From Klebsiella pneumoniae (GTDB lineage Bacteria > Desulfobacterota > Binatia > UBA12015): 64,000 nucleotides of DNA. Below the pieces are notes generated by a model. The model was not told where the DNA came from. It saw only the letters and a list, made by a program, of their open reading frames with translations, and did no database searches. Below, piece by piece: positions 1 to 7,969 of the stretch; position 1 is the stretch's first letter, and each line of letters opens with the position of its first letter. Both the position numbers and the translations under genes were made by a program. The stretch spans positions 60,301-124,300 of the forward strand of contig CAMBZJ010000009.1 in assembly GCA_945872365.1 (NCBI GenBank), in the 5' to 3' direction.

Positions 1-462
1 CGGGGCATCGCGGAATCGATCGCCGGGTGCCTCGCGGCGCTCGCGGCGGCCCCGGTACCGGTGGTCGCGGCCATCCTCGGCGAGGGCGGAAGCGGCGGTG
101 CGCTCGCGTTCGCCGTTGCCGACGAAGTCGTCGCGCTCGAACACGGCTGCCTCTCGGTCATCACGCCTGAGGGCTGCGCTTCGATCCTCGAGCGCCAGCG
201 CACCCCGGAAGGGGTGGCCCGGGCGGCCGAGGCGCTGCGCATGGGCGCGCCCGACCTGCTCCGGCTCGGGCTCGTCGATGTGGTGGTCGACGAGCCGCCG
301 GGAGGCGCGCATCGCGATCCCGACGCGGCGATCCAGGCGCTCGGCGCGGAGATCGATCGCGCCTTCGGCCGGCTCGAAGGGTTGTCGCCGGAGGCTCTGC
401 GTGCCCGGCGCGACGCCCGCCTGCGCCGACTCGGGCGCGCCGAGACGTTCGTGATTGGTTGA
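1..462 (+). CDS. accA: Acetyl-CoA carboxylase carboxyltransferase alpha subunit, C-terminal part
   Basis: The reading frame is open from the first base, so the start lies outside the window; about 153 C-terminal residues are present. The protein carries the biotin-carboxyl transfer half-reaction that makes malonyl-CoA for fatty acid synthesis, working with AccD. Seen: the crotonase-like oxyanion motif GEGGSGGALAFAVAD (residues about 24-38 of the fragment), SVITPEGCASIL, and the GGAHRDP motif near the C-terminus, all typical of AccA. The stop is 12 bases before the GTG of pheA, so the two are probably co-transcribed. Confidence 0.93.
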   Translation, partial: RGIAESIAGCLAALAAAPVPVVAAILGEGGSGGALAFAVADEVVALEHGCLSVITPEGCASILERQRTPEGVARAAEALRMGAPDLLRLGLVDVVVDEPPGGAHRDPDAAIQALGAEIDRAFGRLEGLSPEALRARRDARLRRLGRAETFVIG

Positions 463-474
463 GGTCGGACGCAT

Positions 475-1635
475 GTGCTAGCGACCGGCGTCGTGGCGAA
501 TCCGTCGACGAGGCCGGCGCGCCGGGCCGCGGGCCGACCCGCGCGCGGCCGCGCGGCGCTCGATGCCCTGCGCGCGCGCATCGACCGTATCGACGGCGAC
601 ATTCTGGATCTGCTCGTCGAGCGCTTCCGGGTCGTCGAGGAGGTCCTGCAGGCCAAGCAGCGCAGTGGAGACGGCGTCTACCGGCCGCTGCGCGAGCGCG
701 CTCAACTGGAACGGCTCGAACGCCTCGCCTCGGCCGCACAGGGCCCTTTGTCCGGCGACGCGGTGCGCGCCGTCTTCGGCGAGATCCTCTCGGCCTCGCG
801 TGCGCTTCAGGGAGCGCCCTCGGTCGCCTACCTCGGACCGGAGGGAACCTTCTCGGAGCGAGCCGCTCGCGCGCACTTCGGCGGCGCGGCGGACCTCGTG
901 CCCGTCGCGACGATCCACGAGGTCTTCGCAGCGGTCGAGCGGGGACGGGCGCGGCTCGGCATCGTCCCGATCGAGAACTCGACCGAGGGGATGGTCGGCC
1001 CGACCCTCGACGCGCTCGTCGCCAGTCCGCTGCGGATCGTCGCCGAGCGGCGGGTGCTGGTGCGTCAGGCGCTCCTCTCGCGTGCAGCCCACCTCTCCGA
1101 CGTCCGCCGCCTGGTCTCCCATCCGCAGTCGCTCGCGCAGTGCCGCGAGTGGATCGCGCGCCGCCTGCCCGAAGTGCCGGCGATCGAGGTGGCGAGCAAC
1201 GCCCTGGCGGCGGCACGGGCCGCGCGCTCGCCAAGCACCGCGGCCATCGCCTCGCGCGATGCCGCCGGGCGCTACGGGCTGCGGGTACTCGCGGAGGATA
1301 TCCAGGACGCGGCGAACAACGTGACCCGCTTCGTCGTGCTCTCGCCCGCCGGTGGGCCGACCGAATCCGGGGCGGACAAGATGTCGGTTCTTTTCTCCGT
1401 GCGAAACCGGCCGGGTGCGCTCTTCCGCGCCCTGGAGCCCCTCGCTCGCGAGCGAGTCGACCTGTGCAAGCTGGAGTCGCGTCCGATGCGCGGCCGCACC
1501 TGGGAGTACCTCTTCTTCATCGACCTCCGCGGACCGATCGAAGGGGCGAAGGTCACTCGCGCGCTCGCGGCGATGGAGCGCGAGTGCATCCTCTTCAAGA
1601 TCCTCGGCGCCTACGCGGAAGCGCGGACGGCGTGA
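475..1635 (+). CDS. pheA: Bifunctional chorismate mutase / prephenate dehydratase (P-protein)
   Basis: Converts chorismate to prephenate and then to phenylpyruvate for phenylalanine synthesis. 386 residues from a GTG start; an ATG at 473 runs straight into a stop and cannot be used. Three domains: an AroQ-type helical chorismate mutase (about 27-110, LDALRARIDRIDGDILDLL), a prephenate dehydratase (about 118-295, with YLGPEGTFSE, the IENSTEG loop and the conserved TRF triplet in NNVTRFVVL), and a C-terminal ACT domain (about 300-380) with an ESRP motif, the usual phenylalanine-feedback site. Length matches the family. It is followed after 31 bases by the tyrosine/shikimate fusion gene, so feedback-regulated Phe synthesis lies beside Tyr synthesis. 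Confidence 0.95.
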   Translation: MLATGVVANPSTRPARRAAGRPARGRAALDALRARIDRIDGDILDLLVERFRVVEEVLQAKQRSGDGVYRPLRERAQLERLERLASAAQGPLSGDAVRAVFGEILSASRALQGAPSVAYLGPEGTFSERAARAHFGGAADLVPVATIHEVFAAVERGRARLGIVPIENSTEGMVGPTLDALVASPLRIVAERRVLVRQALLSRAAHLSDVRRLVSHPQSLAQCREWIARRLPEVPAIEVASNALAAARAARSPSTAAIASRDAAGRYGLRVLAEDIQDAANNVTRFVVLSPAGGPTESGADKMSVLFSVRNRPGALFRALEPLARERVDLCKLESRPMRGRTWEYLFFIDLRGPIEGAKVTRALAAMERECILFKILGAYAEARTA

Positions 1636-1666
1636 GGACCTCGGGGAACTCCGCTCGGGCGGTCCG

Positions 1667-3859
1667 ATGGCGATGATCGAGCGGCTCGGCATCGCCGGCG
1701 TCGGCCTGATCGGGGGCTCGCTCGCACTCGCCGCACGTCGCGCCGGCGTCGCGCGCGAGATCGTCGGTCTCGGTCGCACCCGAGCGAACCTCGACTTGGC
1801 GCTCGCGCGCGGCATCCTAGACCGCGCGGACGTCACCCCCGACATCCTCGCCGGTGCCGATCTGGTACTCCTGGCGACGCCAATCGGCCTCCTCGCGGCG
1901 ACCGCGCAGGCGATCGCGCCACACTTGGCTCCCGGCGCGATCGTCACCGACGCGGGCAGCGTAAAGGCAAATGTCGTCCGCGACGTGACGGCGGCGCTGG
2001 GTCCGGGACTGCGTTTCGTCGGCGGACACCCGATCGCCGGGACCGAGGATTCGGGTGCGGTCGCGGCCGATCCCGACCTCTTCCGCGGCGCGCGTTGCGT
2101 GCTCACGCCGGTCGCCGCGAGCGATCGTGCCGCGGTCGCCCGGGTACGCGCGTTGTGGGAAGCGGTCGGCATGGAGGTCGTCGAGATGGCGCCGGCACAC
2201 CACGACGACCTGCTGGCACTGACGAGTCACCTCCCCCACGTGTTGGCCTTTGCGCTTGCGCTCGCCGCGGGCGGATCCAAGGCATCGCCCGGCACCGAAG
2301 CGCTCGAGTTCGCCGGCCCATCGTTCCGCAGCGCCACCCGGGTCGCTTCGAGTCTGCCCGAGACCTGGCGCGACATTCTGGTCGCCAACGCCGACGCGGT
2401 CGAGCGCGCGCTCGCATCGCTGCGGGTCCGCATCCAGGAGATCGTCGGGGCGGCGCGGTCGGACCCCTCCGGGCTCGAGGCCCTGCTGGCCGAAGGGCGC
2501 GGCGTGCGCCGTTCGCTCGGGCAGGACACCCGGTCGCCTAGCGCGGTGGCTACGGACACGGGCCCCGCGCTTGCGGCCGTCGCGCCGGCCAGGGGCCCGC
2601 TCTCGGGCGAGGTTCGCGTGCCCGGTGACAAGTCGATCGCACACCGCGCGCTCCTGTTCGGCGGAGTCGCCCACGGCACGACGGTCGTCCGCGGTGTCGG
2701 GGGCGGGGAGGATAACGCCTCGACGATCAGCGTTTTGCGCGCACTCGGCGTCCGCGTCGAGCGCGCGGGCTCGACGGTGCGAATCGAGGGGCGCGGCTTC
2801 GAGGGCCTCGAGGCCCCGCGCGATGTCCTCGACTGCGGCAACTCCGGCACGACGATGCGGCTCATGGCGGGCCTGCTCGCCGCCCGGCCGTTCGTCTCCC
2901 GACTCGACGGCGATGCGTCGCTGCGCCGTCGGCCGATGCGCCGGGTGATGGAGCCGCTCGAGCGCATGGGGGCGCGCTTCGCGAGCGCCGACGGCCGTCC
3001 GCCGATCGAAGTGCACGGTGGCTCGCTTGCCCCGGCGAGGTTCGAACTGGCAATCCCGAGCGCACAGGTGAAGACGGCGCTCGTGCTGGCGGGACTCCAG
3101 GCGGCGGGAGAGACGGTCGTGCGCGAGCCGGCGCTCTCGCGCGACCACACCGAGCGCCTGCTCGGGGCCTTCGGCGGCGTGGTCGAGCGCCGCTCGCCGG
3201 TCGAGATCGCCGTCCGAGGGCCGCAGTCGCTGCGGGGAGCCTCGATCGACGTACCCGGGGATCCCAGCGCGGCGGCGTTTTGGCTGGTCGCGGGATCGAT
3301 CGTGCCGGGGTCCCGGCTGGTGGTTCGCGAAGTCTGCGTCAACCCGACCCGTACCGGGGCGATCGACGTCCTCCGTTCCATGGGAGCCCGCCTGCGGCTG
3401 GTCGAGCGGCCTCCGGTCGGCGAGGAGCCGGTGGCGGACGTCGAGGTCGAGGCGTCGCCGCTGCGCTCGGTCTCGATCGGTGGAGAGACGATGCTCCGTG
3501 CGATCGACGAGTTCCCGGTCCTCGCGGTCGCCGCCGCACTCGCGTCGGGCGAGACGCGCTTCACCGACGCGGGCGAACTGCGCGTGAAGGAGAGCGACCG
3601 GATCGCCGCGATGGCCACGGGACTGCGCACGCTCGGTGCCGAGGTCGAGGAGTCGCCCGACGGACTCGCGGTCCGCGGTCCCACGGTTCTCTCGGGTGGC
3701 ATCGTCGAGAGCCACGGCGATCACCGCGTCGCGATGGCATTCGCGATCGCGGCGCTGGTTGCACGGGGCCCGGTCGTGATCCGGGGCGCGGAGGCGATCG
3801 CCGTCTCCGATCCGGGTTTCCTCGCCACGCTCGATCGACTGCGCGGGAGAGTCGGATGA
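1667..3859 (+). CDS. tyrA-aroA: Fused prephenate dehydrogenase / 3-phosphoshikimate 1-carboxyvinyltransferase (TyrA-AroA)
   Basis: One uninterrupted frame of 730 residues joins two shikimate/tyrosine enzymes. Residues about 1-285 are TyrA: nucleotide-binding motif GVGLIGGSLAL, DAGSVK, GGHPIAGTEDSG and a conserved His in SHLPHVLAF. After a roughly 20-residue Ala/Pro linker, residues about 308-730 are EPSP synthase: GDKS, CGNSGTTMRLMAG, SAQVK, RDHTE, NPTR and RVKESDRIAAM. EPSP synthase acts before chorismate and TyrA after it, so the fusion covers two non-consecutive steps. The start at 1667 (MAMIERLGIAG) begins just before the Rossmann strand; the frame is open further upstream but only through pheA. 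TyrA-AroA fusions are known in some proteobacteria. The stop overlaps the cmk start (ATGA). Confidence 0.94.
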   Translation: MAMIERLGIAGVGLIGGSLALAARRAGVAREIVGLGRTRANLDLALARGILDRADVTPDILAGADLVLLATPIGLLAATAQAIAPHLAPGAIVTDAGSVKANVVRDVTAALGPGLRFVGGHPIAGTEDSGAVAADPDLFRGARCVLTPVAASDRAAVARVRALWEAVGMEVVEMAPAHHDDLLALTSHLPHVLAFALALAAGGSKASPGTEALEFAGPSFRSATRVASSLPETWRDILVANADAVERALASLRVRIQEIVGAARSDPSGLEALLAEGRGVRRSLGQDTRSPSAVATDTGPALAAVAPARGPLSGEVRVPGDKSIAHRALLFGGVAHGTTVVRGVGGGEDNASTISVLRALGVRVERAGSTVRIEGRGFEGLEAPRDVLDCGNSGTTMRLMAGLLAARPFVSRLDGDASLRRRPMRRVMEPLERMGARFASADGRPPIEVHGGSLAPARFELAIPSAQVKTALVLAGLQAAGETVVREPALSRDHTERLLGAFGGVVERRSPVEIAVRGPQSLRGASIDVPGDPSAAAFWLVAGSIVPGSRLVVREVCVNPTRTGAIDVLRSMGARLRLVERPPVGEEPVADVEVEASPLRSVSIGGETMLRAIDEFPVLAVAAALASGETRFTDAGELRVKESDRIAAMATGLRTLGAEVEESPDGLAVRGPTVLSGGIVESHGDHRVAMAFAIAALVARGPVVIRGAEAIAVSDPGFLATLDRLRGRVG

Positions 3860-4569
3860 CTCGGCCGCGTCCGGTCGTGACGATCGACGGGCCCGCGGGT
3901 GCCGGCAAGAGTACGGTGAGCCGCACGCTCGCCGACCGTCTCGGCTTCGTCTACCTCGACACCGGAGCGATCTACCGGGCGCTCGCACTCGCGGCCGACG
4001 GCGCGGGCCTAGGCGACGCGATCGATCGCTCCGCGCAACGGTCGGGTGCGACCGCGGAAGAGGAACTCGCTCTTGGTCGGCTCGCCGGTGCGCTGCGCAT
4101 CGAGTTCCGCGACGGCGGACGAAGGGTCCTCCTCGACGGGCACGACGTGAGTACTGAGATCCGGCATTCGGAGATCGGGCAGCGCGCATCGAAGGTGTCG
4201 GCGATTCCGGCAGTGCGCCGAGCGCTGCTCGACCTGCAGCGGCGGCTTGCCGAACACGGCGGGTTGGTCGCCGAGGGGCGCGACGTCGGCAGCGTGGTGT
4301 TTCCCGACGCCGAGGTGAAGTTCTTCCTCACGGCCGATCCGCTCGTCCGGGCCCGGCGCCGTGTCGGCGACCTCCGGGCGCGTGGTCTCGATGCCGACGA
4401 GGTCGAGGTGCTGGCCGAGATCGAGTCCCGCGACGCCCGCGATTCGTCCCGCGCCGTGGCTCCCCTGGTGTGCCCGGAGGGCGCGATCGCCATCGACAGC
4501 AGCGCGCTCGACGCCGAGGCCGTGGTGGGGTGGATGGAGCAGGTCCTAACCTCCCGCAATCCCGCTTGA
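3856..4569 (+). CDS. cmk: Cytidylate kinase
   Basis: Phosphorylates CMP and dCMP with ATP for nucleotide recycling. 237 residues. Seen: P-loop TIDGPAGAGKSTVSRTLA at the N-terminus, YLDTGAIYRALA (substrate loop), GRDVGSVVFPDAEVKFFLTA, and the lid arginines in VRARRRVGDLRARG, followed by SRDARDSSRAVAPL. All are diagnostic of Cmk, and length is normal. Its ATG overlaps the tyrA-aroA stop by four bases, implying translational coupling. cmk followed by rpsA is a widely conserved gene order. Confidence 0.96.
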   Translation: MTRPRPVVTIDGPAGAGKSTVSRTLADRLGFVYLDTGAIYRALALAADGAGLGDAIDRSAQRSGATAEEELALGRLAGALRIEFRDGGRRVLLDGHDVSTEIRHSEIGQRASKVSAIPAVRRALLDLQRRLAEHGGLVAEGRDVGSVVFPDAEVKFFLTADPLVRARRRVGDLRARGLDADEVEVLAEIESRDARDSSRAVAPLVCPEGAIAIDSSALDAEAVVGWMEQVLTSRNPA

Positions 4570-4594
4570 AAAGCCGAGGGTAGGGGGGTATGCC
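4566..4594 (+). promoter_or_regulatory. Possible promoter for rpsA
   Basis: TTGAAA (4566-4571), a 17-base spacer, then TATGCC (4589-4594) lie in the cmk-rpsA gap, starting at the cmk stop. The -35 box matches 5/6 and the -10 box 3/6 of the sigma-70 consensus. It would give a leader of about 50 bases before the rpsA start. Pattern match only. Confidence 0.35.
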
Positions 4595-4651
4595 TTGCGC
4601 TGCGTGCGGGGGATCTCCGGGCGCGAAATCCCCCGCGGAGGAATCGACTGC

Positions 4652-6376
4652 ATGATGATTGCGAAGGACGAACCGTCGTCGCTCGACGACGATTTTGGCC
4701 GGATGTTCGAGGAGAGCCTCACTTCGGTCAAGCCAGGCGAGGTGGTCAAGGGCAAGGTCGTCCAGGTCGCGAATGGATTCGTTACCGTCGACATCGGTTA
4801 CAAGTCTGAAGGCCAAATCCCGATCCAGGAATTCCGCGACCGCGACGGAGTGACCGACGTCCGAGAGGGCGACGAGGTCGACGTCTACTTCGAAGCCACG
4901 GAGAGCGACGGCGGCGGCGGTGTGAGCCTGTCGCGCGCGAAGGCCGAGCAGGTCAAGGTCTGGCGCGACATCGAGATCGCCTACAACGACGGTCAGCCCA
5001 TCGAAGGCCTGATCGTCGGCAAGGTGAAGGGTGGACTGAAGGTCGACATCGGCGTGCCGGCCTTCCTCCCAGGATCACACGCGGATCTCCGTCCGACCCG
5101 CAATCTCGACCGGTTCATCGGTCAGAGGGGTCGTTTCCAGATTCTGAAGTTCAATCGCTCGCGGGGCAACGTCGTCGTGTCGCGCCGCTCGGTCCTCGAG
5201 CGCGAGCGCACAGCGCTGAAGGAAGAGACGCTGCGGGTTCTCGAGGAAGGCATCATTCTCGAGGGCGTGGTCAAGAATATCACGGACTACGGCGCGTTCG
5301 TCGATCTCGGCGGGCTCGACGGCCTGCTGCACATCACCGACATGTCGTGGGGACGCATCTCTCATCCCTCGGAAGTCATCAACGTCGGTGACCAGTTGAA
5401 GGTCGTCGTTCTGAAGTACGACCCCGAGCGCGAGCGCGTTTCACTCGGCATGAAGCAGATCATGCCCGACCCGTGGACGACGGCCGCCGAGCGCTTCCCC
5501 GTGGGTACGCGCATCCGCGGCAAGGTCGTGAGCATCACGGACTACGGCGCCTTCGTGGAACTCGAGAAGGGCGTCGAGGGCCTGATCCACGTCTCCGAGA
5601 TGTCCTGGACGAAGCGGGTCACGCACCCGTCGAAGATCCTCGAGGTCGGTGCCGAGGTCGAAGTGGCGGTTCTCGACGTCGATCCGGGCAATCGCCGGAT
5701 CTCGCTGGGGCTCAAGCAGGTCGCGCCGAATCCTTGGGAGCTCGTGCGCGTCAATCACCCGATCGGCAGCCACATCACCGGGAAGGTGAAGAGCATCACC
5801 GACTTCGGCGTGTTCGTCGGCGTCGAGGACGGGATCGACGGCCTCGTGCACATCTCCGACCTGCATTGGACCAAGAAGGTCAAGCACCCTTCCGAGGTCT
5901 ACAAGAAGGGTGACGACATCGAAGCGATCGTCCTCGGCGTCGACGTCGACAACGAGCGCATCTCGCTCGGCGTGAAGCAGCTCAGCGACGATCCTTGGCA
6001 GGCTCTGCCGCAGCGCTACCCGGTGGGCTCGAAGATCAAGGGGCCCGTGACGAGCATCACCGACTTTGGTGTCTTCGTCGAGATCGAGGAAGGTATCGAG
6101 GGCCTGATTCATGTCTCGCAGATCTCGAACGAACGGATCGAGAAGCCGAGCCAGTACTTCAAGGTCGGCGATGAAGTCGAGGCGGAGGTCACCAACATCG
6201 ACCCCCGCGAGAAGAAGATCGGGCTCTCGGTGAAGGCTCTCCAGCGCAGCCAGGAGCGCGAAGAGATGAACGCCTACATGAGCCGCGAGGGGCAGGCTGG
6301 GCGATTCTCGCTCGAGGATGTGGTGGGGGCGGATCTGCAGCGGGTGGTGGGCGAGAAGGCTAAGCCGCAGAGCTGA
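4652..6376 (+). CDS. rpsA: 30S ribosomal protein S1
   Basis: Binds mRNA on the 30S subunit and helps translation initiation. 574 residues, six S1 (OB-fold) repeats: about 26-95, 110-180, then four strongly similar repeats beginning about 198, 283, 370 and 457, each with an ITDYGAFV/ITDFGVFV strand and a GLIH(V/I)S segment. Length is close to the family norm (about 560). The start was chosen because GGAGGAA (4637-4643) lies 8 bases upstream of ATG 4652; a second ATG at 4655 is an alternative. Codon use is less extreme here than in its neighbours, as expected for a highly expressed gene. Confidence 0.97.
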   Translation: MMIAKDEPSSLDDDFGRMFEESLTSVKPGEVVKGKVVQVANGFVTVDIGYKSEGQIPIQEFRDRDGVTDVREGDEVDVYFEATESDGGGGVSLSRAKAEQVKVWRDIEIAYNDGQPIEGLIVGKVKGGLKVDIGVPAFLPGSHADLRPTRNLDRFIGQRGRFQILKFNRSRGNVVVSRRSVLERERTALKEETLRVLEEGIILEGVVKNITDYGAFVDLGGLDGLLHITDMSWGRISHPSEVINVGDQLKVVVLKYDPERERVSLGMKQIMPDPWTTAAERFPVGTRIRGKVVSITDYGAFVELEKGVEGLIHVSEMSWTKRVTHPSKILEVGAEVEVAVLDVDPGNRRISLGLKQVAPNPWELVRVNHPIGSHITGKVKSITDFGVFVGVEDGIDGLVHISDLHWTKKVKHPSEVYKKGDDIEAIVLGVDVDNERISLGVKQLSDDPWQALPQRYPVGSKIKGPVTSITDFGVFVEIEEGIEGLIHVSQISNERIEKPSQYFKVGDEVEAEVTNIDPREKKIGLSVKALQRSQEREEMNAYMSREGQAGRFSLEDVVGADLQRVVGEKAKPQS

Positions 6377-6410
6377 GACGATGCGTCGGGGCGCCACGGC
6401 GGCCGCAGGG

Positions 6411-6437
6411 CGGGCACGGTTGAGCACTTCGTGCCCG
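6411..6437 (+). terminator. Hairpin after rpsA (possible terminator or processing site)
   Basis: A perfect 8-bp stem, CGGGCACG (6411-6418) with CGTGCCCG (6430-6437), closes an 11-base loop between rpsA and sppA. There is no T-run after it, so Rho-independent termination is doubtful. It buries the upstream GTG (6431) of sppA, supporting the later ATG start. Confidence 0.3.
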
Positions 6438-6448
6438 TCGGTGCGGCG

Positions 6449-7414
6449 ATGAATGCGGCTCCGAATCATTTCCTTCGTCGGCTCGGTGCCGTTCTGGGCG
6501 GCTTCCTCGGCCTTTTCCTGCTCTCGTCGCTCGCGGTGGCCCTTCTGCACGGCCGTCATGGCGGGCGCCTCGGACTTTCCGGGGAGGGCATCGTCGCGGT
6601 GGTTCCGCTCGAGGGCGAAATCGTCCGCTGCGACGACTTCGTCGACACCCTGCGCGAACTCGGGAACGACGCGGGTGTCTCGGCTGTCGTGGTCCGGATC
6701 GATTCGCCGGGCGGCGGAGTCGCCCCCTCGCAGGAGATGTACGCCGCCGTGCGCGACCTGGCCGCGAAGAAGCCGGTGGTCGCCTCCCTCGGTTCGATCG
6801 CCGCTTCGGGCGGCTACTACGTCGCGAGCGCGACCGACGAGATCGTCGCGAGTCCCGGCAGCTTGACCGGGTCGATTGGTGTGATCCTCTCCCTGACCAA
6901 CGTGAGCGGGCTTCTCGAAAAACTCGGAGTGCAGGCCGACGTGCTCAAGGCCGGCGCGCGCAAGGACATGGGTTCGCCATTCCGGGCGCTCGCACCCGAG
7001 GACCGCGCGATCTTCCAGCAGATGCTCGATCAGGTCCACGGTCAGTTCATCGAGGCGGTCGCGGCCGGGCGCAAGATGGACGTGGAGCAGATGCGCAAGC
7101 TCGCCGACGGCCGGGTGTACACCGGCCAGCAGGCAAAGGAACTCGGTCTCGTCGACCGACTCGGCGGACTGCAGGATGCCGTTCACGTCGCTGCGACCCG
7201 TGCCGGGCTGACGGGGGAGCCCAACGTCGAGACCCGCAGGCCGTCGCATCGTCCGTGGTGGTTGCGCGCGGTCGTGGGACAGGAAGCGGATGCTGCGCTG
7301 GACTCCGGGCTCGGCGCACTGCTTCGCAGCGTCGGCGCACTGAAGGATGGAGCGGGACCCGGGTTCGGCATGCTCTGGCGCATGCCGCTCGTCACCGAAG
7401 GGCTGCGCTCTTGA
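6449..7414 (+). CDS. sppA: Signal peptide peptidase SppA, 36K type
   Basis: Membrane-anchored serine protease that degrades cleaved signal peptides. 321 residues from ATG 6449. An N-terminal membrane segment (about residues 13-32, GGFLGLFLLSSLAVALL) is followed by the ClpP/crotonase-like fold. The nucleophile is the Ser in SIAASGGYYVAS and the general base a Lys in the KAGARKDMGSPFR segment; IDSPGGGV is the oxyanion region. This is the short, single-domain form. An in-frame GTG at 6431 lies inside a hairpin and is less likely. It follows rpsA by 72 bases. Confidence 0.93.
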   Translation: MNAAPNHFLRRLGAVLGGFLGLFLLSSLAVALLHGRHGGRLGLSGEGIVAVVPLEGEIVRCDDFVDTLRELGNDAGVSAVVVRIDSPGGGVAPSQEMYAAVRDLAAKKPVVASLGSIAASGGYYVASATDEIVASPGSLTGSIGVILSLTNVSGLLEKLGVQADVLKAGARKDMGSPFRALAPEDRAIFQQMLDQVHGQFIEAVAAGRKMDVEQMRKLADGRVYTGQQAKELGLVDRLGGLQDAVHVAATRAGLTGEPNVETRRPSHRPWWLRAVVGQEADAALDSGLGALLRSVGALKDGAGPGFGMLWRMPLVTEGLRS

Positions 7415-7454
7415 GGGCTGCGCGGTCGAGGAATCGTCTCTGGAGGCCATGGCG

Positions 7455-7892
7455 ATGACGAAGCGAGAGCTCATCGAGGAAGTCGTCCACGTCCGTTCCG
7501 CTCTTCCGCGTCGGGAGGTCGAGGCGCTGGTGAACGGAATATTCGACACGCTCGCCGAAGCGTTGGCCCGCGGCGAGAGGATCGAGATCCGCGGTTTCGG
7601 CAGCTTCATCGTCAAGCGACGCAACGCCCGCGAGGGCCTCAACCCGAAGACCGGGCAGGCCGTGTCGGTCGAGGCGAAGCGGGTCGCTTTCTTCAAGGCC
7701 GGCAAGGAGCTCAAACTGCGCGTGGACTCCGGATCGACTGCCGCCGGGGCGCCGGAGCCGGTCGTAGCGGTGGCGCCGCCGCTACGATCCCAGCCGCCGG
7801 CTCGCAAGCCGGCAAGCGCCACGGTCGCCACCGGTTCCGCGATCGACGGCCATGCGAGCTACGGCATCGCCGCCGCCGGCGGCGAGGAGTAG
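7455..7892 (+). CDS. HU/IHF-family DNA-binding protein with C-terminal extension (IhfB-like)
   Basis: Histone-like DNA-bending protein. Residues 1-92 form the HU/IHF fold: MTKRELIEEVVHV, the dimer helix, IEIRGFGSFIVKRRNAREGLNPKTGQ (beta arm with the intercalating Pro region) and the final helix ending FFKAGKELKLRV. The ERIEIRGFGSF pattern is more IhfB-like than HU-like. About 50 extra residues, rich in Ala, Pro and Gly, follow and are not part of the usual 90-100 residue family. ATG 7455 has GGAGG (7442-7446) at 8 bases; ATG 7449 is in frame but too close to that site. Position after rpsA and sppA resembles the cmk-rpsA-ihfB order of many proteobacteria. Confidence 0.88.
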   Translation: MTKRELIEEVVHVRSALPRREVEALVNGIFDTLAEALARGERIEIRGFGSFIVKRRNAREGLNPKTGQAVSVEAKRVAFFKAGKELKLRVDSGSTAAGAPEPVVAVAPPLRSQPPARKPASATVATGSAIDGHASYGIAAAGGEE

Positions 7893-7969
7893 GCCACGGC
7901 TCGGGCGAACCGGGACGTCGTGTCGGCAAACGGGCCTCGCGGCCGGTTCGCGTTGCGTCGGAGGGCTTG

